The position numbers and the translations under genes are program-made. A DNA stretch of 64,000 bases from Ornithodoros turicata. Lineage: Eukaryota; Arthropoda; Arachnida; Ixodida; Argasidae. Below, in pieces: positions 45,065-54,755 of the stretch. The notes under the pieces are model-generated. The model saw nothing but the letters and a program-made list of their open reading frames with translations, did no database searches and was not told where the DNA came from. The DNA lies in NCBI RefSeq assembly GCF_037126465.1, contig NW_026999320.1, positions 3,534,001-3,598,000 of the forward strand. Direction: 5' to 3'. How positions within the stretch are numbered: the first letter of the stretch is position 1; every line of letters starts with the position of its first letter.

Positions 45065-46591
45065 GGGCCCTATCCTGGTCAAAGTAATCTACCTCGATTA
45101 CTTGAAATTTCTTCTGTCATTGGTGCACAATCGAAAAAGGCGTGAATATTAAACGTGGTTGACACCTTCTATCAACCAATCGCCCCACATGTTATCTTGG
45201 AAAGCGACCCGCCTTATCGGTGTTTCCTCCTGAGAATCCGAAGGCCACACCTGTGATCTGCACGCCCTGCCTTGTTGCTTCGGTTCTTAGGTGTCGCAAA
45301 CAGAAAACTCTACCGGCGTAAAACTGAATTGCGTGGAAAATGCGCGGAAAAGTACGCTCTTAATTTCCTTTTTCGCTGTTTGTCATTTTTCTTGATGTAC
45401 AGGTGTGCAAGACGGCAATGTGTGTGTGACATCGTGATTGTACTTTGCATTTATAATTCGGTATGTGCCCGTGAGATGGCGCTGATGGCAGGCAACAAAA
45501 CGATGAAAGCGCGAAGTATCATTGCAAAGGGTCGAACGGACAGTGTTGCGCGAGCCGTAAACGCGTTTATGAGAAATCGATTCGTGCTTTAAATCTTGAG
45601 CTTTATTTATGAGCTTTTCTTTATATTTTTCTGTGTGTTCGTGTGCTCGATATCTATTTATTATTTATTTATTCATACTACTGGCTTACAAGTAAGCCTA
45701 AGTAGGGTGGGATACATACACTTAAGGTAAACACACAAGGTCAACAAAAAGAGATAACAGAAGACATTACTTCAGAACTGTCGCTATCAGTTTACAGAAA
45801 TTTTCAACCGTAGGACTATTCATTATCGCCTGTGGTAGCTCGTTCCATTCCAGGACAGTCCGCGGGAAGAAAGAAAATTTAAAACAATCACTTTTCGCGC
45901 TGAAAGGTTTAAAACGTAAACTGCGTGACTGCCTAGTTTCTCGGCCAGAGAAATATATAATATGCGAAATGATAATTCGCATTTCAATATGCTTCTTTTG
46001 CACGTGAGCTATGGGGGTGGTAATGATACCGCAAATGAGATAGTTTTACTCAACAAACAGTGAACTTTGATCGATGAGTTTTTTGTGTGCACACCGCTAC
46101 GTTGCAATAACATTGATGTGCAATAACATCGGACGACGCTTCGAAAAGCCCGCCACTTTCACGCATACGATGCCGCGATCAGCGCAGAGAAACGGTGTTA
46201 CGCGCGGTGCTTTTCTATCATTAACATTATTAAACAAAAACGAAGAAAGATATGAATTTTTTTGCTGTGACGAGCACATACAGACTTTATACAACACAAT
46301 AAACGGAAATGCACATGCGGGCCCATCACGAAACCCATCGCCGCTCAAAGTAATCGACCCTCTCTCGTACATTACTTTTCAGATTTGAAACTAATCTTTT
46401 ACGTCATTGTTACGTCAAAATGACGTAGGTCACGGTCCGAGATTAGGGCCGAGAGGCTGCGAAGGAAAACTAGGTATAAATTTCAATTGAAACGGGCGGG
46501 ATTTAAGGGCGGAGTATTCCGTGGCAGCCCCGCCCTACAGCTTGTGACGTAAAGTAATCGAGGTCGATTACTTTTGACGAGGATAGGGCCG
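45065..46591. mobile_element. TIR DNA element, copy 2, inside BEN gene C exon 3
   Basis: It starts GGGCCCTATCCTGGTCAAAG and ends with the complement of CGGCCCTATCCTCGTCAAAA. It is copy 1 (16183-18068) in reverse orientation. It interrupts the coding sequence between CAPG and DQANSRAG. CAG occurs on both sides (45062-45064, 46592-46594), whereas copy 1 is flanked by TA, so the target duplication is unresolved. The coding frame does not close exactly on removing either, so a small extra change is likely. It carries a LINE tail of its own at about 45650-45965. Confidence 0.7.
45650..45965 (-). mobile_element. LINE 3' tail nested in TIR element copy 2
   Basis: The minus strand reads RQSRSLRFKPFSAKSDCFKF then SFFPRTVLEWNELPQAIM and stops near 45767. 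It is followed by a short tail ending in AATAAATAAATAATAAAT. The SFFPRTVxEWNxLP motif is the C-terminal end of CR1/Jockey-like LINEs. Copy 1 of the host element lacks this insert, so the LINE came later. Confidence 0.7.
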
Positions 46592-46865
46592 CAGGATCAG
46601 GCTAATAGCAGAGCAGGAGCAGGCTTGGAACGCCATGAGCAGGCTAATTCATATGCTGTGTGCTCCGCTACAGATGACGGACAGGTGAGAGGAAGTAAAA
46701 GCAGGTGCATGGAACGTTGATGTATGCATTAAGATAACTCTAATGATTTATCACTTGAGTTAATTTTCCTGAGTCTCTCGCACTTTGCCTTAACACGATT
46801 AACTAGGGCCTAATCATTTTAAAACTCAGCTAACGTAAATGAAAAATTTGTTTCATGGTTTTCAG

Positions 46866-47091
46866 ATGCACCTTGCTAATGGCGTCACTATCGCAAAGCT
46901 GGCTTATGACACACTGATGGGGGTCCAAAAAGACTCACATTTCGTTAAGCGGGCCGTGTCCGCCATATGGTCTACGGAGGCACTGGCTGAAAGAAGTGCC
47001 ACAGGCACCTTATCAAACAGGTTCCTCTCAGAGGGTGGCGAGAAGGCCCCCCAAAGGCCCTTGACTCCCCACAAGGTGGGTGCTCTCAGAG
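46866..47091 (+). CDS. BEN gene C exon 4: BEN domain
   Basis: After acceptor GTTTTCAG the frame reads MHLANGVTIAKLAYDTLMGV, then HFVKRAVSAIWSTEALAERS and ATGTLSNRFLSEGGEKAPQR, then PLTPHKVGALR at donor AGAG/GTAAGC. It aligns with the BEN exon of gene A (RLLWSREELQQRSVTG, LTPVKKRAIAG). No lesions. Phase in is 0 and phase out is 1. Confidence 0.8.
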
Positions 47092-47633
47092 GTAAGCACA
47101 GCGTACTAATACAAAGTTTGATAACGGTTAGGATCCCTTCACCATAGCTGCTCAGAGCAGGTGTAACACATATCCCACATGACTGGGAGGTGTGCAGTTG
47201 GTAGATATACAAATTGCCAAATAATGCCCGTAAACATCTTGCTCACTGCTGGGGTCTTTCGTTATCTTGTTCCCTTGCTTGCTTGCTTCATACATCAGGG
47301 CCTGCTTGCACGCATGTGACGTTACGCATATTTTTCTGATCCATAAATTCACCAGGTTAAATAAAATGCTGAGATGCCATAGCTGTGTGCAGGCGCTCGT
47401 TAGCTTGCGATGGGCACCTCGTCATGCATATTGTTTTCTCACGCCCTCGCACCTTTGCTAGAACTATACAGCATGAGCGAGAGTGTTTAATGTGACGTGT
47501 TCCGGGTTGCAATTTGGATAGGATAGCAATAGCATAACGCACAGATTCAAAAGGCAGACAGAAAAAGACACAATAGCAAAACTTGTAAGTCCCATTTGCA
47601 TGGCCCAAACTGTTGACTGTACTGTTTTTGTAG

Positions 47634-47809
47634 CCTTTTTCAGGCACTACAAGGAAGCCCGGGGATATTCAGAGGAAAAGATAGCCAGGGCTTCAAAAAG
47701 CATTATACTGTGGCTTTCTCAAAAGACATGTGAACTGCGACGAAGCAGATCAAGAAGCAAGACAACAGCTTGTGAAGTGCAGTCTAACCTGTTGCCTGAG
47801 CAGAGCTAA
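47634..47809 (+). CDS. BEN gene C exon 5 (last exon)
   Basis: After acceptor GTTTTTGTAG the frame continues AFFRHYKEARGYSEEKIARA, then SKSIILWLSQKTCELRRSRS and on to EQS and a TAA at 47807-47809. It aligns with the last exon of gene A and is longer by a basic tail. Confidence 0.7.
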
Positions 47810-47814
47810 ATAAA
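47809..47814 (+). terminator. Poly(A) signal of BEN gene C
   Basis: AATAAA overlaps the last base of the stop codon. Confidence 0.6.
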
Positions 47815-47992
47815 GAGCTAAGTCTATGGAGTCTATTAAGCTTCTTTTTGTCCACTTTTACAATTCCTGGCAACATCATCAGGGTTACTGATATCAGAGT
47901 CAGTACACGATATATAACCACATCCATATACATATATCAGTTTAGAGACGTGTCACGCTCACTAAAAGCACACTTGCATGCGAGAACATTAG

Positions 47993-48166
47993 AGCAGGTC
48001 ACACCATCAGAGCGGTTCACACCATCAGCGTGGGTCACACCGTACCGGGACACACCATACCGGGACACACCAGACCGGGACACACCAGACCGGGACACAC
48101 CAGACCGGGACTGGTGTGAAAGACAAAAAAACACCAGACCCGGTCTGGTGGATTTTTCGACTGGGT
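47993..48166. repeat. CACACCAG array, copy 2, with 15-bp tandem core
   Basis: About five tandem copies of CCGGGACACACCAGA (48045-48115) are followed by CACCAGACCCGGTCTGGTG and the border GGATTTTTCGACTGGGTC. The border is the reverse complement of the one at 37932, so this array is in the opposite orientation to copy 1. Confidence 0.75.
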
Positions 48167-48939
48167 CAGCATCATATGTTTCCACTATTGTGCCTTCACC
48201 GGCAACTTCTCTCCGTTTTTGTACGACACATGAGGCACTACATCCCCACCGAACGGAAGCAACACAGAGACGGGAACAGGTGCTGTAAGAACCATGTCAC
48301 TCACTGAACCGTGTTTTTACGTATGAAAACCACGAAAATGTGAGTAGTAGATGTAAAATTCCTAGAATATCAAACTAAGTTTCGGGACGGCACCAGGATG
48401 CCTGATGTTCTGTGACGCTCTACTGTACTTGCTCCGTCAGGAACCTCACAATGCACTAAAAGCTGTGCATAGCTGTAGACGTGTGAGAGAGAGAGAAAGC
48501 AGGACACTGCAAGCGCGGCACCATAGCACGAACACGGTGTTAGTGCTGTCCTGTTTGTTTTTCTCAAAGCGTTTAAAACTATGCACAGCTTTCGGAGCCT
48601 CGTCAGGGCGCTGAGGAGCCAAGTACCTCACGGGATCGAATGCGTGAAACAGCATAATGTTCAATAGTCGAGCATCATAAGACGCCACGAAGGGATGCTG
48701 CCATGCATACACGAATGTGCAATATTCAACCAACACGGTCTGCTCGTTATTCCGGTACTAAATCTGCTTGGGATGTACTCATTAATGTTAGCGACTCATC
48801 AAACCAGTCAATAATACAACACGATATCAAAGGTTTCTTTCTACTGCGAAGGTGACCCAGCTGTTAGCAGGCTACCAATTGTTTGCATATAGTATACTGA
48901 GAATCAGAAACAGATAAGCACGTGTAACAAAGCTGTCTA
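48167..48939. other. Unassigned
   Basis: No supported gene. A GA-rich stretch near 48485 (GTGTGAGAGAGAGAGAAAGC) is the only low-complexity feature. Confidence 0.35.
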
Positions 48940-49149
48940 CAGGGTGTTCAAAATTAAGCTTTCACTAGAACTTTATAAACAGGCGAACAAAAGAAAACTG
49001 GTGCTATTTTTATGTTCCTTGAGTAAGAAACAAGTGCTACATAATTAGCAGCACCTGTTTCTTACACAAGTAGCGTAAAGTTATCATCCGGTTTCCTGTC
49101 ATCGCTGTGTTTGCGTAGCGCTCGTGAAAGCTTAATTTTGAACACCCTG
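48940..49149. mobile_element. 210-bp MITE with TA duplication
   Basis: Inverted ends CAGGGTGTTCAAAATTAAGC and the complement ending at 49149 are flanked by TA (48938-48939, 49150-49151). The inner arms pair further (TGAAAGCTTAATTTTG). It shares its 8-bp terminus with the element at 24517. Confidence 0.9.
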
Positions 49150-49796
49150 TATATTACTGCTACCATTGATGATACACATCTAGGGGAAGTATGCACTCCA
49201 CAATATGAAAGTACAAAAAGGAGCAATGTTATTTCTTCTGCGGGTGTGAATACATCACATGCGGCACAGTTATAATTTAGAAAAGCATACTCCATCCCGT
49301 GAATAATCAGTTCACATGAGGCCGGACGAAATGCACATTCAAAGACGTCACACCAACGACCAGTCGTCAAATCTGCCCCGAATGCATCTCTTGTATTTTC
49401 TCATACTTCCACTTGTGCACAGGCTGGAAAGCAAACTACGACACATAATGCAGAACTTCGGAAACACATATCCAAAGTTGTTCACAATCGTGCGTAGTTT
49501 TTATGTTGAAAACCAGGACGGAACGCTACCTCAACCACCTCGGCCAGCTCGTTGAGTTCAAAACAGACACTAATGCCGATGGTGTTGTCGCTGTCTTATG
49601 TTACAATGAGAGCGTAAAGTTTCGTTTTCAAACTCGAGTGAAAGCCGCAAAGCGTGTCAATTTCGACACTCGGGGGAATTATTTGCGATGCGAATTATCA
49701 TTCCTTTGGAAAAGAAGTTGCGCTAAGGAACTCATGATCATTGTAAATAGCGGTTTTCATGGTAACAACGAGTAGTGGTCCTAGCCTAGCGCCTGT
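49150..49796. other. Unassigned, includes an unrecognised 90-codon ORF (49503-49775, +)
   Basis: The ORF reads MLKTRTERYLNHLGQLVEFK at its start and has balanced composition. I recognise no motif and see no splice sites. Confidence 0.25.
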
Positions 49797-50078
49797 AGGT
49801 CTGGTGTCTGTGAACCACACCAGACTGCTCTAACGGTCACATTAAAACACTACGTCTGTCTAGTGCGCACACCAAGCATTCTAGAAGGCACCAGAATCAT
49901 TCTGGTGTCGTAGTAGGCCACTCTGGTGTTGACATCAGGCGAACTCGACAGCACCAGAATCACCCTGGTGTCACGCGAGAAATTTTTGATGTGCACATTA
50001 CAAACATCAAAAGAGGCTAGTGTTAACACCAGGACCATCAGGAAACACCAGAATAATTCTGGTGATTTTTTCAATCGG
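49797..50078. repeat. CTGGTG array, copy 3
   Basis: Spaced words of the types CTGGTGTC, CACCAGAATCATTCTGGTG and ACACCAGAATAATTCTGGTG form hairpins. It ends with the border GATTTTTTCAATCGGG, equivalent to the borders of copies 1 and 2. It is more degenerate than those. Confidence 0.7.
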
Positions 50079-51570
50079 GATATAACAAACAGTTCCAATG
50101 TTGAGCAATTCATTGAAGTTTGCGATGATTTGCATTGACCACGTAATGAATTTTTTTCAGAGATTCCTCACTGTATGATTGGAGAACGATTTTGTTGCCC
50201 AGCCTACAATGAAACCTGGCTGTACTCTTGTACAAGCTACACAGAAACCGTGAAACAAATAATTTTTATTTACATTGATAGAAAACACGCACTTGTGATG
50301 CTACAGAGATTACAGAACTTCTGGATGTCTTGCAGAAGTTGCATGTCCATCCAAGACCAATGTTGAAAAATATCGCAAGATTATTTTATCATTGCATGCC
50401 TACCTCTGCATCAAACTAAGGCTGACATTTGGAACATCTGCACTGAAAACTAATATCATAAATATTACAAGCAGGGATAACGGATATGAAATCCATATGT
50501 AGGTTGAAAATTAGGCATTGCATGTCTAGCACATTGTCCTAGACATCCTAAAGCACAATAGAAGTATGTGTGTGTATAGTGCCCAGTTTTGAGCCAGTTA
50601 GGGAATTGGGAAGATTTCTTGCCATTATGTGCTCTGTATAATCACATTTTTTTTCATTGCAGGATAATGCGGCGTAAGCTTCTTCATCAGCACGTAGTGC
50701 GCAGTACATAAGTTGTAAGGCTGGTGTGTATTGTGCGGCGTGTTAATTTTATTGTAGATATTAAATTTTTGTGTATTTGCAGCAAGTGCTGTGAAATAAT
50801 TTGTTTGGGAAAAACACTTTATTTTCATAAAATTATATTTTGTGCAAATAAGAGGACAGGACAATTAATATTCAGCATACTTGCAATATTTAATTTCTCC
50901 ACATTTGAACTTTTTTTTCCATTACCTTTATGCTAGCGCACAATGCAAGATATTCCTATTTTTCCCATGTGAAACAATTAAGACATAAACTGATATTTAA
51001 AATGATGTTGATGATGCAAATCAAAAAAAAGAAAGAAAAGCATTTGTGCATGTTGCAGCTTAGTCTTACTTGCAGATGACAATGAAGGAGACAGCGAAGG
51101 TAAAGGGCATCATCCCAGAATGTATCATAATGCTTAGCCATCACCATCCAACTCATCAACAATATGGCGCGTATCTACCACATCTATTGGCCTGTTTGGG
51201 AGGCAATAAACCAAGGGTTGGTGGCAGAAGGTTAGGTAATGTACAGGGAGTAAAATATTGTGCACTCACTCTCCATCACTGTCATAGCCAAGCTCCGAGC
51301 CGAGTTGATATGACGGGTCATCGCACAAAGCCTCTGACCTATATCAGATGGCAGTCAGACATCAGTACGCAGACATCATACACAGATGTATAAAATTAAG
51401 CACATTTATGTTTTACCACTAGATTGGCACTCTATAGCCTTCGTTAGTTTTGTGACACGAAAGTCATCATGATGAACATATGTATTCAGTATGATAAGCC
51501 CAACCACGCCATGCTTTTTCAGTGCAATGTGAACAGTACTGACAAAATACGCATGATATTGCACAGTTAA
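50079..51570. other. Unassigned AT-rich sequence
   Basis: No coding motif or repeat pair is seen in about 1.5 kb. Confidence 0.35.
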
Positions 51571-51839
51571 TTATCTGTGTTCCTCCTCAAAACTGACAAT
51601 ATCAGCTGTGTCATTATGCCCTGGTGATGAAGCTAACAAGGAAAAAGGTGGAGGCTCCACAGCAGGTGTTGATGATCTAGGGAGAGCTTGGACACTATCG
51701 GATGGCTCAGGAATTTCTACAATGACCAAATGAGGTGGATCCTCTGTAGGCACTGTCTGAGTGGTTGCATCTTGTGCGGGTGGTCTCCATTGTGTGACTG
51801 TGGCTTTCCTAGAAACGTCTTTCATCTGTCTGTGTTGCT
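51571..51839 (-). CDS. Possible terminal exon of an unknown gene
   Basis: The minus strand is open from a possible acceptor (AAAATGCAG, weak pyrimidine tract) through QHRQMKDVSRKATVTQWRPP, AQDATTQTVPTEDPPHLVIV and SFEEEHR to a stop at 51571-51573. The Pro/Thr-rich, acidic-ended composition looks coding rather than random. It lies downstream, on the same strand, of the exon at 54342-54109, so it could be the 3' exon of that gene. No family recognised. Confidence 0.3.
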
Positions 51840-52649
51840 GCATTTTTCATTGCATGCCGAGGCCCTATGAATGGGGACGGAATTGCAGTGAGCAACTTAG
51901 ACTTGTAAAGCGAGTGACTAGTTTGACTGTGTGCAAAATACTTTTTTCAGGACCATAATGACTTGGTATGTTCCACTTATACACAAACACCGGGATATAG
52001 TTACATCATCAATGGCTTTTAACCAAACTGATGTTTGGAGCAAAAATTGTTAAACATGCAAGGGTGAAATAGACAACTAGTTTGCTTCTGACGACCAGAA
52101 TGCAAAATATATTGTAGTTAGTCAATATGGTTTTACAATGGGTCTTTGCAGAGTTTCAGACCCAATAATGCAGTATTAACAGAAATGGGGACACCTTTGT
52201 CACTAGCGGAAGATGTAGTGTAATGCACATCAGACTCCTGGGAGTCAGGTGGACAGGGTTGCGATACACCTTTGAAAAAAAGAACCATAATACATCAGCG
52301 TACGCACGCTTTGTCTCATCATATTTTTCTTCCATGTTCCTTCTGTCAACTGAACTACGAAAACACAGCACACATTTTCCCGATACTGCCCATGGAGTTC
52401 ACCAGCGATCTTGACTACGTCAAACCATAGGGCAAACTCATGAGTACCTCTCCGGCAGTGAGCGCGATACTAGTTTCAAGAAATGTGCCGATGACAAATA
52501 TTGCGACTCAATATGTATTTTTCCATTTTTACAAAGCAGAAAATTATTCTTCACCATACTCACTTGTCTCTTCAAAAGGAACAGGCACTGCGCCGTGGCC
52601 GCTCCTGTGGATCAATCAAAGATGTGGAGCAAACAATATGTGAACCTGA

Positions 52650-54065
52650 ACAACAACAACAACTTTATTTTCGACCTTGGAGAGTGGGGAGTTTCATCGC
52701 CACAGGCGATACTCTACCCCATTGCTGGATGGTATGGGGGGAATAAAATAACGAGCCCCTTCACAATAACGATCGAAGTCCGATGGTGTCCAGAAATGTC
52801 AGAAGAGCTTTGAGCGCAGAGCGTTGCTGGGCTGGATTGGGCCAGGGACCAAACAATTTCGAGAGGGAGAAAGGGCGAGAGTCCAGCTGACGAAGAGACT
52901 CGGAGAGTGTGGTTCGGGAAGGTTCGTAGTGAGGGCAATGAAGAAGAATGTGCTCCAGATCCTCAAGAGCACCACAGTGGCAGCAGGTGGGAGAGTCAAC
53001 TTGCCTCAAGCGGTAACGCCACTGAGCTGTAAAGGCCACATCGAGGCGCATTCGGTGGATTAATGCAGCATCTTGACGAGAGGTGTTTCGTGGCATGCGG
53101 AAAGCGAGCTTGGGATCAACTCTGTTCAACATAGAGGGGGGAAGAATGTCGGTTGTCCGTTGGCGGGAAGCCAGGGGTGTCACTAGGCGTCGCAGAATGG
53201 AACGGCGGTCTCCTCTCAGCAGAACAATACGGGTCCGTTTCCGATACGAGAGTGCTGCTTCTGCGGCGCTGTCGGCCTGCTCGTTCCCCACGACACCACA
53301 GTGGGCTGGAACCCACTGGAGAACTAGCCTGTGGCCTGCGGCGTAGATAGTGTGGTAAGCCATTAGCACGTCTGTGACTAGGGGTGTGGATGGGCCTCGT
53401 ATGCCGGAATTTTCAATTGCTTGAAGGGCAGATTTGGAGTCTGTAAAGACTGCCCACTCCCGGGGTGGAAAATCAGCGATGTGTTGTAGAAAGAAAAGAT
53501 GGCATAGAGTTCCGCAGCTGTGGAGGAGGTTGGATGTGAGAGGCGTCTTCCGTGCACGACGCCTTCGGATGGAATGACGAAGGCTGAGGCGGACTTGTTG
53601 TTTCGGGATGCGCCATCAGTATATGCTGCCGTAAACGTAGAAAACTTCGCGTGTACCAGAGCATGAAAATGGGCTCGGAGGACTTGAGGGGGACCCGATC
53701 TCTTCTTTCCAGAAGGTTTGGGAGGCGTACAAAAGTGGGCGGTACCGGTAGAGACCAGGGGGCTTCCGGCGGTATAGTGTCCTTAGTTATGAAGCCAGTG
53801 AGAGTCTGGCGTGTCCTCTTCGCTACTCGATAGAAGTCGCTTTCACGGCGGTATCGAATTTTCCTGAGTAGCGGGTGGCGGGGAATGTGAGCACGCAAAC
53901 GGAGGTAGTGCCGAGCCGTTTCCCGTTCACGGAGAACTTCAATCGGGAGCTCACCAGCTTCAGCCAGTACTTGCCGTGTTTCAGCCATTCTGGGAACTCC
54001 AAGGCATCGACGAAGGTTTCAAGCAAACAGGGACCGAAGTGTATTTAATGAAGTTGTTGATATCA
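52650..54065 (-). mobile_element. 5'-truncated I-like LINE with RNase H domain and 12-bp target duplication
   Basis: The minus strand encodes the region after the reverse transcriptase (AETRQVLAEAGELPIEVLRE, then RRESDFYRVAKRTRQTLTGF). It then encodes an RNase H domain (YTDGASRNNKSASAFVIPSE with its catalytic Asp, AAELYAI, and LVLQWVPAHCGVVGNEQADS), and a Cys/His tail (CCHCGALEDLEHILLHCPHY) to a stop near 52761. Frames change about twice. The 3' end has a GTT-repeat tail. ATGTGAACCTGA occurs on both sides (52638-52649 and 54066-54077), a clean target-site duplication that proves the limits. RNase H after RT with a CCHC tail points to the I-like group. Confidence 0.85.
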
Positions 54066-54108
54066 ATGTGAACCTGAGATGATCAGGAAAGTTAGGGACT
54101 TACGCTAT

Positions 54109-54342
54109 CGTAGCTCAAAGAAGCTGATGATGCGTTGAGACCAACCAGAGGATCAATGAAAACCGAAGCTACCGCGTCAGATTTCAAGGTGTTACTTCGT
54201 CTTTCCTGGACGAGACATGCCGAGCTCCCGGTGAGGTCTGTCGGACTTTTCGAAGCAATCCACCGGTAAAGTGCTGGGAACAGAGGGTACTTGATTCGTA
54301 GAAGTGCTATCCGGGGTGACGATCTTTTGCTATCCATAGCTG
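54109..54342 (-). CDS. Candidate first exon of a gene in a second TTAA-type element
   Basis: The minus-strand ATG at 54342 gives MDSKRSSPRIALLRIKYPLF, then PALYRWIASKSPTDLTGSSA and ends LSYDS at donor AGC/GTAAGT. Upstream is a GC-rich region and, 410 bp away, a TTAA-flanked terminus (54752-54755). This repeats the layout at the left end of the element at 2010 (terminus, CpG-rich promoter-like region, first exon, donor). The I-like LINE sits in the following intron. The protein is not recognised. Confidence 0.4.
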
Positions 54343-54751
54343 TCGACGGCCGCACTTCGGAAAACTGAAACACGATACTCCTGTTGTGTTCTGTTTGTTG
54401 TTTTTGCAGTGAACCTGTGTCCTCCCATTGCCACAAACGTGTTCAGGGACGTCGAAGTAGCAAAAAGGCGGCACGTATCGAAATATCGAAAGTACGAAAA
54501 GCAACTGGCTACTGCTAGACAGGACAGGCGTCCGAGGCACGGCGAAGCAGACACCGGAACTCGACACCGGTGACGTCACCAGTGATCTGAGTGCGGCTTT
54601 CAATCGGGGGTAGTGTCCAAAGTTCAAAATTCGAAAAAAAAATCCTGGGGGGCCGAATCGAAACGAAAGCTGTTGCATGGTGGCTCCAGGAAACGTAAGA
54701 AATCGTATAACAACACCCGCAAACTTTGCATGATAGCTCCAGACAGTCCCT
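54343..54751 (-). mobile_element. Terminus of a second TTAA-type element
   Basis: Read leftwards from 54751 the end is AGGGACTGTCTGGAGCTATC, next to TTAA at 54752-54755. It shares AGGGACT with the element at 2010 but then differs. The TTAA matches TTAA in the corresponding spot of the left foldback arm (near 30470 as TTTAAA), which supports insertion at that site. The other terminus was not found. Confidence 0.5.
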
Positions 54752-54755
54752 TTAA

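Larger units (their letters stand above)
42742..47809 (+). pseudogene. BEN-domain gene, unit C (5 exons, exon 3 split by a TIR element)
   Basis: Exons are 42742-42931, 44052-44228, 44900-45064 continuing at 46592-46684, 46866-47091 and 47634-47809. Phases are 1, 1, then 0 before the BEN exon, then 1, and all are compatible except inside exon 3. Exon 1 has a TGA at 42763-42765. Exon 2 reads AQGRCPSCAMEEPKDQEKAL. Exon 3 reads AVSPLPFSSPEDTLTSVQQP and resumes DQANSRAGAGLERHEQANSY after the insertion. The BEN and terminal exons are intact. Compared with gene A it lacks the coiled-coil exon and is shorter (about 285 codons). The poly(A) signal overlaps the stop. The function would be as for gene A, but this copy is probably dead. 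Confidence 0.65.

Noticed and set aside
48040..48117. Regular short repeats looking like a CRISPR array
   Set aside because: The 15-bp units follow each other without spacers, and the sequence is eukaryotic. It is a minisatellite.
47848..48288. 146-codon ORF through the CACCAG array
   Set aside because: The DTPDR-type repeats come from the 15-bp minisatellite, and flanking parts have no coding features.
53083..53346. Plus-strand ORFs within the I-like LINE
   Set aside because: They are antisense shadows of the RNase H coding region.
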